Assembly (NCBI GenBank): GCA_005656395.1
Contig: SRSI01000030.1
Span: 124,001-188,000, forward strand
DNA: 64,000 nucleotides
Direction of reading: 5' to 3'
DNA from: Strongyloides papillosus
Lineage: Eukaryota > Nematoda > Chromadorea > Rhabditida > Strongyloididae
The notes under the pieces are model-generated. The model was not told the DNA's origin, searched no databases, and saw nothing but the letters and a program-made list of their open reading frames with translations. How positions within the stretch are numbered: position 1 is the stretch's first letter; every line of letters starts with the position of its first letter. The translations under genes were made by a program, and so were the position numbers. Below are positions 11,043-24,894 of this stretch, one piece after another.

Positions 11043-12076
11043 CTAACCAATATATGCTATTTGTCTTTTTAATACATTAGTTTTAAAGAGTAAAGGTATA
11101 TTCGGTTGTGGATAGAAAACAGTCACAAGATGAAGTATTTCATCTCTTTCCTCAACTGCAAAACCTACTTTTTTAACAGTCTTCCAAATCATTGAAGTAA
11201 AATGCTCTGTTCCCGTAATAGCTGATCTGGTTTCATAATTATATTTCTTGTTCTCGTCATACCATCTTTTCATTGCTAAAGGAGCTAAATAAAAAGGTAA
11301 GCCAACATAATAACGAAGTAAACTTCTGTCAAGAAATTTTGGTTCTGTATTCAAAATTATACGAAGATACTTCTCAGCTAGTATTGTTGAATATTTGCAA
11401 ATCGTTACCCTCGGTACTCCATGAAAGTATCGATATTTATTAATTTCATCCAAAAACTAAAAGAATATTTTACTTTGAATTTATGACTTACTCTTAATTT
11501 CAATTGCATGAAATCGTTTACTGAGAAGCATTTATAATAATAGCATTTATCCCATATGTCATGCCAAATTCTGTTACTAAAACCGAACCTTTTAACCATC
11601 TTAGGAAGATTCATATAATCTGGAAGATTAATTTTATGCTTCTTGTTAGGGTGAAAGAAAAATTTGACAGTCATTCTCAGAGCATATGATTTGGCATTTT
11701 TGAAGTTTCCAAATTCTTTATTTAAACAAACATAAGTAATTACTCCGTTTCTGTAATATTCATGAACTATTACAGCACTTATTTTTTTCTTAGCAAAAAC
11801 TGGAAAAGGATTTTCATATATATACTGAGAAGGATCCAGAGGTTCATTATTTCTATTATACTTTCCAACATTTAATAATAACAGCTTATCTGTTTTTATA
11901 TCTGAGTGATCGAGAATAATGTCTTTCATCATAGCATTTTTTGTTGTATAAAAACTACCACGATATGAATAAAATTCTCTATGTCCCATTAGAAGTACTG
12001 TGTATGTAATGGCAAGATCATAAGCTATACATTTTAGAGGTAACCAAAATAATAGATGGATGTATTTAATAATCAT
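11043..12076 (-). CDS. A2: SCP/TAPS protein
   Basis: Exons 11492..12076 and 11043..11456, intron 35 bp, 332 residues. The start is the ATG at 12076, since the in-frame Met 54 nt upstream overlaps the TATA-like box. Signal peptide about 1-18 (KCIAYD boundary). Module 1 spans about 22-58 and module 2 about 100-140. Paired Cys178 and Cys183 lie in the Trp/Cys segment. The CAP domain (196-332) has WYDE (Glu263) and EHFTSMIW (His280), but lacks the GEN motif and the first cavity His. Nearest relative is A3. Confidence 0.88.
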
Positions 12077-12557
12077 GCATAAAAAAATTTTGAAAATAAT
12101 AGTAAAATCATTAGTTAATCTTTTATACAAAAAAAAAAGTTATTTGAATTATTGTATTTAAAAAAATTTAAAAGTTTAATTAAATAGTTTTTATATTTAC
12201 TAAATAACTAAAAAACTTGTAAAATTCATTTCTTTTATAATCAATGAAATTATCAAACAAAAATGTTATTGAATATTTAAGTTAGAAATCAATGTGTTTG
12301 CCAGATATTTTAATGAATCAAAGCAAAATATTTAACATAATACTGAAGGAATTCATAAACGATACTGAATGAAATATTTTGCACAAAAAAATTTATTGTT
12401 CCTATATATGTGATATTTATTGAATATTAACTTGTTTACAATGAGATTTTTGGAAAATTTTTTTTTATACATTTCGTATGATAAAAAGAAATATAAACAC
12501 ATTTTGATGTTAAATATATTTAAAAAAAAATTGTATTTAATAAAAAAATTAATCAAC

Positions 12558-13591
12558 TTAACCAATGTGTACTATTTGTCTTTTTAATACATTAGTTTTA
12601 AAGAGTAAATGTATATTTGGTAGTGGATAGAAAACACATACAAAATGAACTATATCATCTCTTTCCTCAACTGCAAAACCTACTTTTTTAACATTCCTCC
12701 AAATCATTGAAGTAAAATGTTCTGTTCCCGTAATAGTTGCTTTGGTTTCATAATTATATTTCTTGTTCTCGTCATACCATCTCTTCATTATTAAAGGAGC
12801 TAGATAAAAAGGTGTACTAACAAAATTATGAAGTAAACTTCTGTCAAGAAATTTTGGTTCTGTATTCAAAATTATACGAAGATACTTCTCAGCTAGTGTT
12901 GTTGAATATTTGCTAATCGTTACATTCGGCACTCCATGAAAGTATCGATATTTATTAATTTCATTTAAAAACTAAAAGAATATTTTACTTAAAATTTATG
13001 ACTTACTCTTGATTTCAATTGCATGAAGTCGTTTGCTGCGAAGCACTTATAGTAATAACAATTATCCCATACACTATGCCAAGTTCTACCACTAACACTG
13101 AACCTTTTAACCATTTTAGGAAGATTCATATAATCTGGAAGCTTAATTTTATATTTCTTGTTAGGGTGAAAGAAAAATTTGACAGTCATTCTAGAAGCAT
13201 ATGAATGGGCTTTTTTGAAACTAGCAAACGCTTTATTTAAACATGTATAAGTAATTATTCCATCTCTATAATGTTCATGAACTATTACAGCACTTATTTT
13301 TTTCTTAGCAAAAATTGGAAAAGGATCTTCATATATATATTGATAAGGATCTACAGCTTCAGTATTTTTAGTAAATTTTCCAATATTTAATAACAATAGT
13401 TTATCTGTTTTTATATCTGAGTGATCGAGAATAATATCTTCCGTCATATCATTTTTTGTTGAATATAAATTACCACGATATTGAAAAAATTCTCTATTTC
13501 TTATTAGAAGTACTGTGTATGTAATGGCAAGATCATAAGCCATGCATTTTAGAAATAGCCAAAATAGTATATGAATGTATATATAAATCAT
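12558..13591 (-). CDS. A3: SCP/TAPS protein
   Basis: Exons 13007..13591 and 12558..12971, intron 35 bp, 332 residues. Very close to A2 in both exons and in the flanking spacer, so a recent duplicate. WYDE and EHFTSMIW are kept. The TATA-like box on the minus strand is at 13634-13641. Exon 2 contains no ATG near its start, so single-exon gene finders would truncate it at a GTG. Confidence 0.88.
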
Positions 13592-14064
13592 TAATAAAAA
13601 ATTTGAAAAATAATAATAAAATCATTAATTAATCTTTTATACAAAAAAATTATTTAATTTATTGAATTTAAAAAAATTTAAAAGTTTAATTAAATAGTTT
13701 TTAATATTTACTAAATGACCCAAAACACGCGTAGATTTACTTCTTTTACAATCAATGGAATTATCAAACAAAAATGTTATTGAATATTTAAGTTAGAAAT
13801 CAATGTGTTTGGCAGATATTTTAGTGAATCAAAGCAAAATATTTAACATAATACTGAAGGAATTCATAAAGGATACTGAATGAAATATTTTGTACAAAAA
13901 AATTTATTGTTCCTAAAATTTGATATTTATTGAATATTAACTTGTTTACAATGAGATTTTTGGAAAAATTTTATACATTTCATATAATAAAAATAGAAAT
14001 ATAAATATATTTTGATGTTAAATATATTTAAAAAAAAAGTATATTTGATAAAAAAATAATTAAT

Positions 14065-15097
14065 TTAACCAATATTTACTATTCTTCTTTTTAATACGTT
14101 AGTTTGAAAGAATTTTGGCATATTTGGTTGTGGATAGAAAACAAACACAAGATGAATTATATCATCTCTTTCCTCAACTGCGAGGCCCATATATTTAACA
14201 CTCTTCCAATCCATTGAACTAAAATGTTCTGTTCCCGTAATCGCTACTTTGGTTTCATAGTTATATTTCTTATGCTCTCCATACCATCTTTTTATTGCTA
14301 AAGGAGCAAGATAAAAAGGTAAGCTAACAGAGATACGAAGTAAACTTCTGTCAAGAAATTTAGGTTTTTCACTCAAAATTGTACGAAGATATTTCTCAGC
14401 TAGTTTTGTTGAATAACTACTAATCTTTATTACCTTTGCACCATGTTCATATCGATATCGATTCATTTCATTTAAAAACTAAAAGAATATTTTACTTAAA
14501 ATTTATGACTTCTTCTTAATTTCAATTGCATGAAGTCGTTTGCTGCAAAGCACTTATAGTAATAACTATTACCTCATACACTATGCCAAATTCTATTACT
14601 AAAACCGAATCTTTTAACCATCTTAGGAAGATTCATATAATCTGGAAGTTTAATTTTATGTTGTTTTTTAGGGTGAAAGAAAAATTTGACAGTCATTCTC
14701 AGAGCATATGATCGAGCTTTTTTGAATCTAGCAAAAACTTTATTTAAACATTTATAAGTAATTGATCCATCTTTAATATTCATGAACTATTAACAGCACT
14801 TAATTTTTTTTTAGTAAAAACTGGAAAAGGATCTTCATATATATATTGATGAGGATCTATATGTTCTGTATTTTTAGTAAACTTTCCAACACATAATAAT
14901 AACAACTTATTTTTATTTATTTTTGTGTGATCAAGAATAATGCCTTTCGTCATATCATTTTTTGTTGTATGCAAACCATTACGATATGAAAAAAAATCTC
15001 TACGACCTATATGAAGTATTGTATATGCTACAGCAATATCATAAGCTTTGCAATTTAGAGGTAACCAAAATAATAGATGGATGTATTCAATAATTAT
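14065..15097 (-). pseudogene. A4: SCP/TAPS pseudogene (start, frame, nonsense and splice lesions)
   Basis: Homologous to A2 and A3 throughout. Four kinds of damage are visible: the conserved start ATG is ATA at 15095-15097; a one-base insertion near 14790 and a two-base loss near 14778 disturb the frame in module 2; the conserved Trp codon in the Trp/Cys segment is TGA at 14574-14576, next to a Cys-to-Ser change; and the splice donor GTAAGT is AGAAGT at 14508-14513. The CAP exon (14065..14478) is still fully open with EHFSSMDW, so decay appears recent and concentrated in exon 1. Confidence 0.9.
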
Positions 15098-15566
15098 ACA
15101 TAAAAAAATTTTGAAAATATTAGTAAAATCATTAGTTAATCTTTTATACAAAAAAAGTTATTTGAATTATTATATTTAAAAAAATTTAAAAGTTCAATTA
15201 AATAGTTTTTATATTTACTAAATAATAAAAAACTTATAAAATTCATTTCTTTTATAATCAATTAAATTATCAAACAAAAAAGTTAATAAATATTAAAGTT
15301 GGAAATCAATGTATCGGGCATGTATTTTAAGAAATCAAAAGCAAAAGATTCAACATAATATGAAAGAATCCATAAATGATACTCAATGAATTATTTGTAC
15401 AGAAAAATTTATTGTTCCAGTATATGTGATATTTTTTTATAACTGATTTATTTACAATGAGATTAATGAGGAATATTATTGAGATATATTTCACATCATA
15501 AAAAAAGAAATACATTGATATTTTAATGTATGAAACATTAAAATAAAATATTTATTTGAATAAATT

Positions 15567-16607
15567 TTAAAAGATATTTGATTTTCTTTTCAGTACATTA
15601 GATTTAAACTGTTCAGGAATATTTGGTTGTGGATAGAAAGCACAATAAAAATAAATCACATTATCCATTTCCTTAATTGCGAAGCCTACATATTTAACAT
15701 CTTTCCAAACCATTGAAGAAAAGTGTTCTGTTCCTTTAACTGCTGACTTTGTATTATACTTGTAATACTTATATTCTTCATACCATCTTTTAAATATTAG
15801 TGGAGCTGAATAGTAAGGCACTTTAACAAAATTACGACTTAATTGACTGTTTATTTGTCTATTTCTATACATAAGTGAATCAAGATTAGTTTCGGCCACG
15901 TTATTCATACGTGAACTGAAGTGTACAGGTGGTACTTGATGTTCATATCGATATAGATTCAATTCGTTTAAAAGCTTTAAAAAATATTTTAAATATTAAT
16001 TCGACTAAAATTTTTATCTTACTTTGTTTTTCAGTTCCATGTAATTTCTTGTTGCGAAACATTTATAAAAATAACAATTTCCCCACACTTCTTTCCAAAT
16101 AATATTAGAAATGCCAAAACCCCTAACATGTTTAAGAATATTCATTGAATCTGGTAATTTAATTTGACTCTGCTTTTGTGGAGTAAAGAAGAATTTAATA
16201 GTCATTAAATAAGCATATATTTTAGCTTTTTGAAAATTGGAAAAGATTTTATTTAAACACATATAAGAAGTTCTTCCTTTAATGAAACCCTCAATAACTA
16301 TTACCTGACCAATTTGTCTCCCAGGCGCATTTGTAAAAGGACTTTCGTAAAATAATCCAAGAGAGTTTAAGGCTTCTGGATTCGTTCTAAGAACTCCAGC
16401 ATTTAACAATAATATTTTATTTTGATTTACGCTTTTATGATCTTTCAATATCTCTTGTACCATTTGAGCTTTTGTTGCATACTTGTTACCACGATATATA
16501 AAAAATAACCTGCCTTCAATCTTTTGTAATGTATATGTAACAGCAAGATCAAAAGCCATACATCTTAGAATTATCAGAAATAATAAATTAATGTATATAA
16601 TAATCAT
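15567..16607 (-). CDS. A5: SCP/TAPS protein
   Basis: Exons 16023..16607 and 15567..15974, 330 residues. The intron is 48 bp and uses an atypical acceptor, TTTTTTAAAG; a better TTTTAG inside it would lead at once to a stop. Exon 1 ends Lys-Asn-Lys instead of Leu-Lys-Arg. Cys pair, WYEE and EHFSSMVW are present. Groups with A6 by the shared CAP start LLxELN and the PPV motif. Confidence 0.85.
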
Positions 16608-17072
16608 TCGTCAAAAATTGGAAAAATAATAATAAAATCATCAGTTAATCTTTTATAAAAAAATTTATTTAATAATATTGATTTTAAAAAATCGAAAAGT
16701 TTAATTAAATAGTTTTTTTTATATCTACTAAATGACCCAAAACACACGTAGGCTTTTTTTGCAGCCAGTAAAATTATCAAACAAAAAATTTAATAAATAT
16801 TTAAGTTGGAAATAAATGTATTTTTTATGATATTTTAAGAAATCGAAAACAAAAGATCTAAAATAATACTAGGAGAATTCATAAACGACACCCAATAAAA
16901 TACTTTGTATAGAAAATTTATTTCACGGAATGTGTGATTGTCTTGCGATTAATAAAATATTTACAATGAGATTAATGATGAATGTTCTAAAGATACAATT
17001 CATATAAAAATAGAAATATATTGTTGATTCGATGTAGAAAACGTTAAAGTAAGATAATTATTTTAATCAAAT

Positions 17073-18113
17073 TTACCATATGCTTGATTTTCTTCTCAAT
17101 ACATTAGCTTTAAACTTTTCAGGCTCGTTTGGTAGTGGATAGAAAACACAAGAAAAATAAATCATATCATCTATTTCCTCAACTGCAAAGCCTACAAATT
17201 TAACACTTTTCCAAACCATTGCAGAAAAATGTTCTGTTCCTCCAATTGCCAAGAATGTATTATATCTATAATGTTTGTTTTCTTCATACCATCTTTTAAA
17301 TATTAATGGAGCTAGATAAAAAGGTACTTTAGCAAAATTACGAAGTAAATGACGGTTTACTTTTCTGTTTCTATACATTAGTGAATGAAGGTTTGTTTCG
17401 GCTACGTTAATATAACGTTGGTCGAACTTTACTGGTGGTACTCCATGAAGATATCTATATTTATTCAATTCAAATAAAAGCTAAAGAAAATATTTTAATT
17501 AATATCTAGATTAAAATTTTTGACTTACTCTGACTTTTAATTCCCTAAAATCATTTTTTACGAAACATGCATAGTAATAACAATCTTTCCATATTTTTTT
17601 CCAAATTCTATTAATAATACCAAATCTCCCAACATGTTTAAAGACATTCATTGAATCTGGTAATTTGATATGATTCTTTTTCCAAGGACAAAAGAATAAT
17701 TTAACAGTCATTTTATAAGCATATATTTCAGCTTTTTTAAGGTTGGGGAAGGTTTTATTAAAACATACATATTTAGTAATTCCATTTTCGAAATGCTCAA
17801 TAACTACTACACTACTTACTTTTGGCCTTGATTTAGTTTTAAAAGGACTTTCATAATAGTATTTAAGAGGATTTCTAACTTCTATATTAGTGTGAAAAGT
17901 TCCAGCATTTAATAATAATATTTTAGCTCTACTTATGCCCTTATGATCTTCAAATATGTCTTGTACCATTCGAGCTCTCGATCCATAAATATTACCATGA
18001 TATGAAAAATATGTCCGTGCTCCCATATTTTGCATCGCATATGTTACGGCAAGTTCGTAAGCCACACATCTTAGAATTATCAAAAATAATAAATTAATAT
18101 ATATAATAATCAT
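17073..18113 (-). CDS. A6: SCP/TAPS protein
   Basis: Exons 17529..18113 and 17073..17480, intron 48 bp (GTAAGT...TTCTTTAG), 330 residues. Sister of A5. Both modules, the Cys pair and the CAP motifs WYEE and EHFSAMVW are intact, with no visible lesion. Confidence 0.88.
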
Positions 18114-18575
18114 TGATGAAAGAATTTTAAAAATTTGTAAAAAAAATACGTCACTGGATCATTTATATAATAAAGTTGATTTATCCATAAATATGGGAAA
18201 CTTTTAAAAAGTTTAAATAAATATGCAGTATATTTGTTAACAAAACATGCATATGACTTTATTTTTTTACAATATCATAAAAATTATCAAATAAAATTGG
18301 TTAATGTACTTTATTATATGTTTTTAGGTTTCGAAAACCATAGATCTATCTTAAGAACCTATAAATAGTCGCAAATAAAATACTATATTAATACTTATAA
18401 AAATATTTTTGCAGAATATTTTATTGCTCAAAATACATGATTTTTAATAAATTTACAGTGACAATAATTAAAGCAATTTTTTAAATACATTTCATGTTAT
18501 AAAAATAGAAATACATATCTAATTTGGTTTTTAGAAATTAAAAATGAAGATTTTAATAAAACATACTAAAATAAT

Positions 18576-19605
18576 TTAACCCAAAGTAAACGTTTTTCTT
18601 ATTTGTATTTTAGAAGAAGATAATTAAGGACAAATTGGTAGTGGATCGAAAACAGCCACAAAATGAATCATGTCTTCTATTTCTTTAACTGCAAAACCGA
18701 CGTTTCTGAAATATTTCAAAATAATTAAATTGAAATGATTAGTTTATGTAATTGCCACATTGGTACCATGTGTGTACACTTTGTTTTCATCATACCACTT
18801 TTTCATTACTAATGAAACATAATAGTAAGGTATCGCAACGTAATTTTAGAGAATTTTTCTATTGAGTTTTTCTTTTGGCGTGGTCAAAACTGCACTAAGG
18901 TAAGTTTCAGCAAGTTTTGTACAATTTGGGTGTAATCTTACATTAAATGATCCATACTTAAGTCGATACTGATTCATCTCAGTTAGGAACTGAAAAAATA
19001 TAATAAATCAATTTTTAATCTTACTCTTAATTTTAAAGGTTTAAAATCATATTCAGCAAAACAGTAGTGATAATAACAACCTTTACATACGTTACGCCAA
19101 ACTTTATTGCTGAAACCATAATATCCAACTTTCTTAACAACATTTAAATCATCTGGAATCTCAATATTTTCTTTCGTTTTACGAAAGAATTTTAGCCACC
19201 AATTTACTAAATGTACATATTTTACAGCTAATTTGCAACTTTTAAAAATTTTTATTTACGCAGTAACAAGAGATTGTCCTTGATGATAATATGTATGAAC
19301 AATTATTGTGTCAATTCTATTTTTGCTGGACACCGAATAGTGTTTTTCATATTTGTGCCTAGTTGCTTCTTCAAATTTTCCGTTATGATGCATCCTGATA
19401 TGTAACAATAGTATCTTAGCACTATTCATTGAAGGATGGTCTTTAAGAATTTATTCCAACATAACTTTTTTTGTTGAATACGGAACATCAGGATATAAAA
19501 AATTATATATATTTTCAGCTTTAACCGTTTATACATTACAGCAAGATCATAAGGCATGCATCTCAGAATTACTAAAAGTAGTAAATGAATATATATTAAA
19601 ATCAT
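18576..19605 (-). pseudogene. A7: SCP/TAPS pseudogene
   Basis: Full-length relic aligning with A8. In-frame TAA stops replace conserved codons: 19451-19453 (Gln in module 1), 18846-18848 (Arg of the CAP LLRNYV segment) and 18744-18746 (Gly just before the EHFT motif). The CAP Trp of the HFTxMVW motif has become Leu. Further small indels are likely. The start ATG (19603-19605) survives. Confidence 0.88.
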
Positions 19606-19891
19606 TGCTAAAAAACATCCAAAAATTAATGATAAAATACTTTAGTCTATCATTTATATAATAAAAAGATGATTTGATAATGTTTTTTCAAAAATAATTT
19701 CAAAGTTTAATTATATATATGCTACAAATTGTTTAAAAAAATATGTGAGATTCAGTGATTTTTAATAAATTTGCAATGAGATTAATGAAAAAAATTTTTA
19801 TAAGATATCACATTATAAAAATGTAAATACATAGATTTTTTAATTTTTAAAAATTAAAAGAATGAATTTTCATAAAATATATTAATAGATT

Positions 19892-20923
19892 TTAACCAGA
19901 AAAAAACGAATTTTTTCTTTTCACATTGGTAGAAAACAATTTAGGACCATTTGGCAGTGGATGGAAAACGGCCACAAAATGAATCATATCATCTTTTTCT
20001 TTAACTGCAAAACCAACATATTTAACGCTCCTCCAAACCATTGCAGTAAAATGTTCAGTTCCTGCAATTGCTACTTTGGTACTATATTTGTATTTTTTAC
20101 TTTCGTCATACCACTTTTTCACTATTAATGGGGCAAAATAGTAAGGTGTCACAACATAATTACGGAGAAGTCTTAAATTGAGACGTTTTTTTGGTGTGTC
20201 TAAAATTGTATTAAGGTACTTTTCAGCAAGTTCTGTACATTGTGACTGTATCTTTACAAGAGATGCTCCATGCCTCAGACGATACTCATTCATTTCAATT
20301 AAAAACTAAATAAATATTTATAAATAAAATTCTAATCTTACTCTAAATTTCAATTGATGAAAGTTGTTTTCAGCAAAACAAAAATGGTAATAACAACCCT
20401 TCCATACGCTACGCCAAATTTTATTACTATAACCATAATATCCAACTTTCTTAGCAACATTTATTTCATCTGGAATCTCAACATGACTGTGCTTTTTAGG
20501 ATTAAATTTTAACTTCAAATTCATTAAGTAAGCATATGCTACAGCTAATTTGTAATTTCTAAAAAGTCTGTTTATGCAGTAATAAAAGATTTGTTTTTCA
20601 TGATAATATTCTTGAACTACTATTGTTCCAAGTTTTAAATGGCCAAACACCGGAAAAGGTTTTTCGTAGTCATATTTACTTGATTCTTCATATTTGTCTT
20701 TATGATGCGTCCCAATATGTAACAATAATATCTTAGCAGTATCCACTGAAGGATGGTCTTTAAGAATTTGTTCCAACATATCCTTCTTTGTTAAAAATAT
20801 ATTATCACGATATGAAAATTGATATTTTTTTCCATCTGTAACCATTTTGTATGTTATAGCGAGATTATAAGACATACATATTGGAATTATTAAAAATAAT
20901 AATTGAATATATATAAAAATCAT
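19892..20923 (-). CDS. A8: SCP/TAPS protein
   Basis: Exons 20342..20923 and 19892..20305, intron 36 bp (GTAAGA...ATTTAG), 331 residues. Exon 1 is one codon shorter than the array norm. CAP begins FLIEMNEYR and keeps WYDES and EHFTAMVW. Closest to A9 and A10; together with A7 they form a subgroup with the short spacers of about 290 bp. Confidence 0.88.
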
Positions 20924-21197
20924 TCATGAAAAACTTTGCAACAAATAATGGTAAAATACTTTTATCTATCATTTATATAATACAATGTGATTCGATCATC
21001 CTGTTGAAAATAATTTAAAAGTTTAATTAAATATATGCTATATCTAACAACAAAATTTGTAACATTTAGTGATTTTTTTAGCAAAGTTTCAACGAGGATA
21101 ATATAAACTATTTTTGAAATAAATTGTACACTACAAAAATAGAAAATAATAGATAATTTGACTTATGAATCGAAAAAATTAATTTCTCTAAAAAATA

Positions 21198-22246
21198 TTA
21201 AGTTTTTACAAGGAATCTACTTGATGAAAAGTAGCTTCTTCCTTTTACATTAGAAGAAAATAATTTAGGACCATTTGGTTCTGGTCCAAAAACGGCCAAG
21301 AAATGAATTGTATCATCTTTTTCTTGAACTGCGAAACCAACATGTTTGACGTTCCTCCAAACAATTGCAGTAAAATGTTCAGTTCCTGCAATTGCCACTT
21401 TGGTACCATATTTGTATTTTTTTCTTTCGTCATACCAATTTTTAATTATTAGTGGAGCGAAATAGAAAGGTATCCCAACATAATTACGGAGAAGCCTTAA
21501 GTTGAGATATTTTTTTGGTGTTTTCAGAATTGTATTAAGGTACTTTTCAGCAAGTTTTGTATATTCTGATTTTATCTTTACAATGCCTGCTCTATGTCTC
21601 AGTCGATACTCATTAATTTCATTTAAAAACTAAATAAATATTATAAATGAAATTCTAATCTTACTCTTAACTTTAATTGTTTAAAATTGGCTTCAGCAAA
21701 ACAGGAATAATAATAACAACCTTTCCATACGTTACGCCAAATTCTATTACTAAATCCACAACGTCCAACCTTCTTTAAAATATTTAGCTCATGTGGAATC
21801 TCATGATACTCGTTCTGTCCACAACAAAATTTTAGTCTAAAATTTATCAAATGTGCATATGCTACAGCTGATCTGTAGTCTTCAAAAAGTCTATGTACGC
21901 AGTAATAATAGAGTTTATTTTTATGATAATATTCTTGAATTATTATTGTGCCAGTTTTTAAACATCCAAACACTGGAAAAGGTTTTTCATAATTATGTTT
22001 AATTGTATGTTCAAATTTGCCGTTATGATGGGTCCCAGTATTTAACAATAATAGCTTAGCAGTATCCACTGAAGGATGGTCGTTAATAATTTGTACCAGC
22101 ATATCGTTTTTTGTTGGATACGTTTTATCACGGTATAAATATTGATGTGTGTTCCCAACTTTAACTATTTTGTATGTTACAGCGAGATTGTAAGACATAC
22201 ATTTTAGAATTACCAAAAATAATAAATGAATATATATAAAAAACAT
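21198..22246 (-). CDS. A9: SCP/TAPS protein with extended C-terminus
   Basis: Exons 21665..22246 and 21198..21629, intron 35 bp, 337 residues. Exon 2 is open over its whole length but has no internal ATG before the CAP core, so it must be read from the splice site. It ends about six residues beyond A8 with a Ser-rich tail. Module 2 carries two extra Cys in a CCGQ motif. WYDE and EHFTAIVW are kept. Confidence 0.86.
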
Positions 22247-22519
22247 TCATAAAAAACTTTTAAAATTTAATATTTAAATACGTCACTCAATCAATTATGT
22301 AAAAAAAATGATTGGATAAATTTTTTCGAAATTAATTTAAAAGTTTAAACAAATATATGCTATATTTGGTAACTAAATACGTGAGATTCAATGATTTTAA
22401 ATAAATATATAACGAGAATAATGTAAAAAAATTTTAAAATACATTTCACATTGTAAAAATGTAAACGCATAATTAATTTAATTTTTAAAATTAGAAAAAA
22501 TAGATTTTCATTTAATATT

Positions 22520-23567
22520 TTAAATCTGCACTAATAATTTATTGGAAACAAAGCGTCTTCTATCCCGAACATTAAAAGAAAATTTACGACCACTTGGTTC
22601 TGGTTCGAAAACAGCCACAAAATGAATCATATCATTTATTTCTTGAACTGCAAAACCAACGTATTTGACGCTCCTCCAAACAATTGTAGTAAAATGTTCA
22701 GTTCCTGTAATTGATACACTTGTACCATATCTGTAAAATTTGCTTTCGTCATACCATGTTTTAATTATTAATGGGGCAAAATAGTAAGGTATCTCAACAT
22801 AATAACGGAGAATTCTTCTGTCAATATGTGTTTTTGATGTTGTTAATATTAAATTAAGGTAAGATTCAGCAAGTCTTGTATAACGTTGTTCCATTCTTAC
22901 AAGATTTCCTCGATGATGTAGTCGATACTCATTCATTTCATTCAGAAACTAAATAAATATTAAAAATAAAATTCTAATCTTACTCTTAATTTCAATTGAA
23001 AGAAATTATTTTCAGCAAAACAAGAATAATAATAACAACCTTTCCATATGGTACGCCAAATTCTATCACTAAATCCATAACGTCCAACCTTCTTAAGAAC
23101 ATTTAACTCATGTGGAATCCCAAAATGATCTTTCGGTTTACAAGAGAATCTTAGTCTAAAAGTCATTAAATGTGCATATGCTACAGCTAATCTGTAACTA
23201 CTGAAAAGGTATGTACGCAGTAATAACGAACTTTTTCATTATGATAATATTCTTGAATTACTATTGAACCAGTCTTAACATGTGTAAATGGTGGAAAAGG
23301 TTTTTCATAATGATAATCATTTGATTCTTCAAAATTGTCATAGTTATGATGCGTCCCAACATTTAGCAATAATATCTTTGTTATATTCACTTTACGATGG
23401 TCGTTAATAACTTCCAGCAGCATATCGTTTTTTGTTGGATACGTTTTATCACGATATAAAAAATGATGTGTGTCCCCAACTTTAATTCTTTTGTATGTTA
23501 TAGCAAACTTATATGACATGCATCTTAGAATAACCAAAAATAATAAATTAATGTAGAAAAAACTCAT
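22520..23567 (-). pseudogene. A10: SCP/TAPS gene with one frameshift in exon 1
   Basis: Exons 22984..23567 and 22520..22948, intron 35 bp. Exon 1 is 584 nt, one base short. Alignment with A9 places the loss near 23205-23211 in module 2, after the YYCVH strand. The frame then stops within ten codons, while the remaining reading frame through the Trp/Cys segment and the CAP exon (WYDES, EHFTTIVW) is open. Splice sites and start are normal. Either a very young pseudogene or a sequencing or assembly indel. Confidence 0.75.
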
Positions 23568-23860
23568 CGATAAAAAACTTCTAAAAACTAATGATAAAAT
23601 ACTTTAGTCTATCATTTATATAATAAAAAAGTGATTTGATCATGCTTTTTCGAAATAATTTCAAAGTTTAATTAAATATGCGCTACAAATTAATAAAAAA
23701 CATGCGGGATTCAATGATTTTTAATAAATTTATAGTGAGATTAAAAAAATTATTTTTTGAATACATTTCACATTATAAAAATAGAATTATATATAATCTT
23801 ATTTTTTTTAAATTAAAAATGTAAATTTTTTATAAAATATATGTAATCTATTTAAAAAAG

Positions 23861-24894
23861 TCATCCAAAAGGTGTGTATTTTCTTTTTTGTACATTGGAA
23901 GAAAACAATTTAACACCATTTGGTATGGGTTCATAAACCACTACCATATAAATTCTTTCATTTATTTCTCTAATTGCGATACCAATGTGTTTTACAGCTT
24001 TCCAGACCATTGCAGTGAAATGTTCAGTTCCTGCAATTGCTACTTTGGTTTTATAGTTGTAACGTTTGTTTTCATCATACCAATTTTTAACTATTAGTGG
24101 AGCAAAATAGTAAGGTGACGATTTAAAATTTTGGAGTAATCTTCTGTCAAGATGTTTACCGTCCGTTTTCAAAATAGATTCAAGATATGCTTCAGCATGT
24201 TTTGAAGAAACTCGATGAATACTTACTGGCTTTGAATTGTGCAGCATTCGGTAATAATTAATTTCATTTAAAACCTAAAGCGATATATAAATTAAGTTTC
24301 TAAACTTACTCTTAACTTAAATTGTTTAAAGCCATTTGCAGCAAAACATTTATAATAATAACAATTTTTCCATACTCTACGCCAAATTATATCACTAAAA
24401 CTAAACCAACCAACTTTTTTAAGAACATCTATTTCTTTTGGAACTTTAGGATTAGGTTTCTTTTTAAAATCAAATCTTACTTTTAAATCCATCAAACGTG
24501 CATACATTTTAGCTTTTTTGTAATCGTAAAACATTTTATTTGCACAGTAATAAATAGTGATTCCTTGAAAACAAAATGCTTGAATTATCACTAATCCTAA
24601 CTGTCTATTTGCAAATACTGGAAAAGGATTTTCATATATATATTCTGCTGCTCTTTGGAAATTCTCATGCGATATATATGTCCCAGTATTTAACAGTACT
24701 ATCTTACTTGATTTTACTGAAGGATGATCTTTAAGAATTTCTTCCAACATCTTATTTTTTGTTGAATACATGTGATCACAATATGAGTAAAATTCACGTC
24801 TCCCTACTCTCACCATTGAGTACGTTACAGCAAGATCATAAGCCATGCATCTTGGAATTATCAAAAAAAATATATAAATGTACATTAAAATCAT
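23861..24894 (-). CDS. A11: SCP/TAPS protein
   Basis: Exons 24310..24894 and 23861..24274, intron 35 bp, 332 residues. The ATG at 24894 matches the start of the other copies; the ORF extends further upstream but through promoter-like sequence. CAP opens VLNEINYYRMLHN; WYDE and EHFTAMVW are present. A13 is its near-identical partner from a block duplication that includes the spacer. Confidence 0.87.

Noticed and set aside
13019..14711. Plus-strand ORFs that recur opposite exon 1 of A3 and A4
   Set aside because: Their similarity merely reflects the duplicated sense strand; they are antisense shadows.
23201..23215. Intron explanation for the A10 frame break (CCTTTTCAG near the break)
   Set aside because: No donor upstream, and alignment with A9 shows a simple one-base loss.
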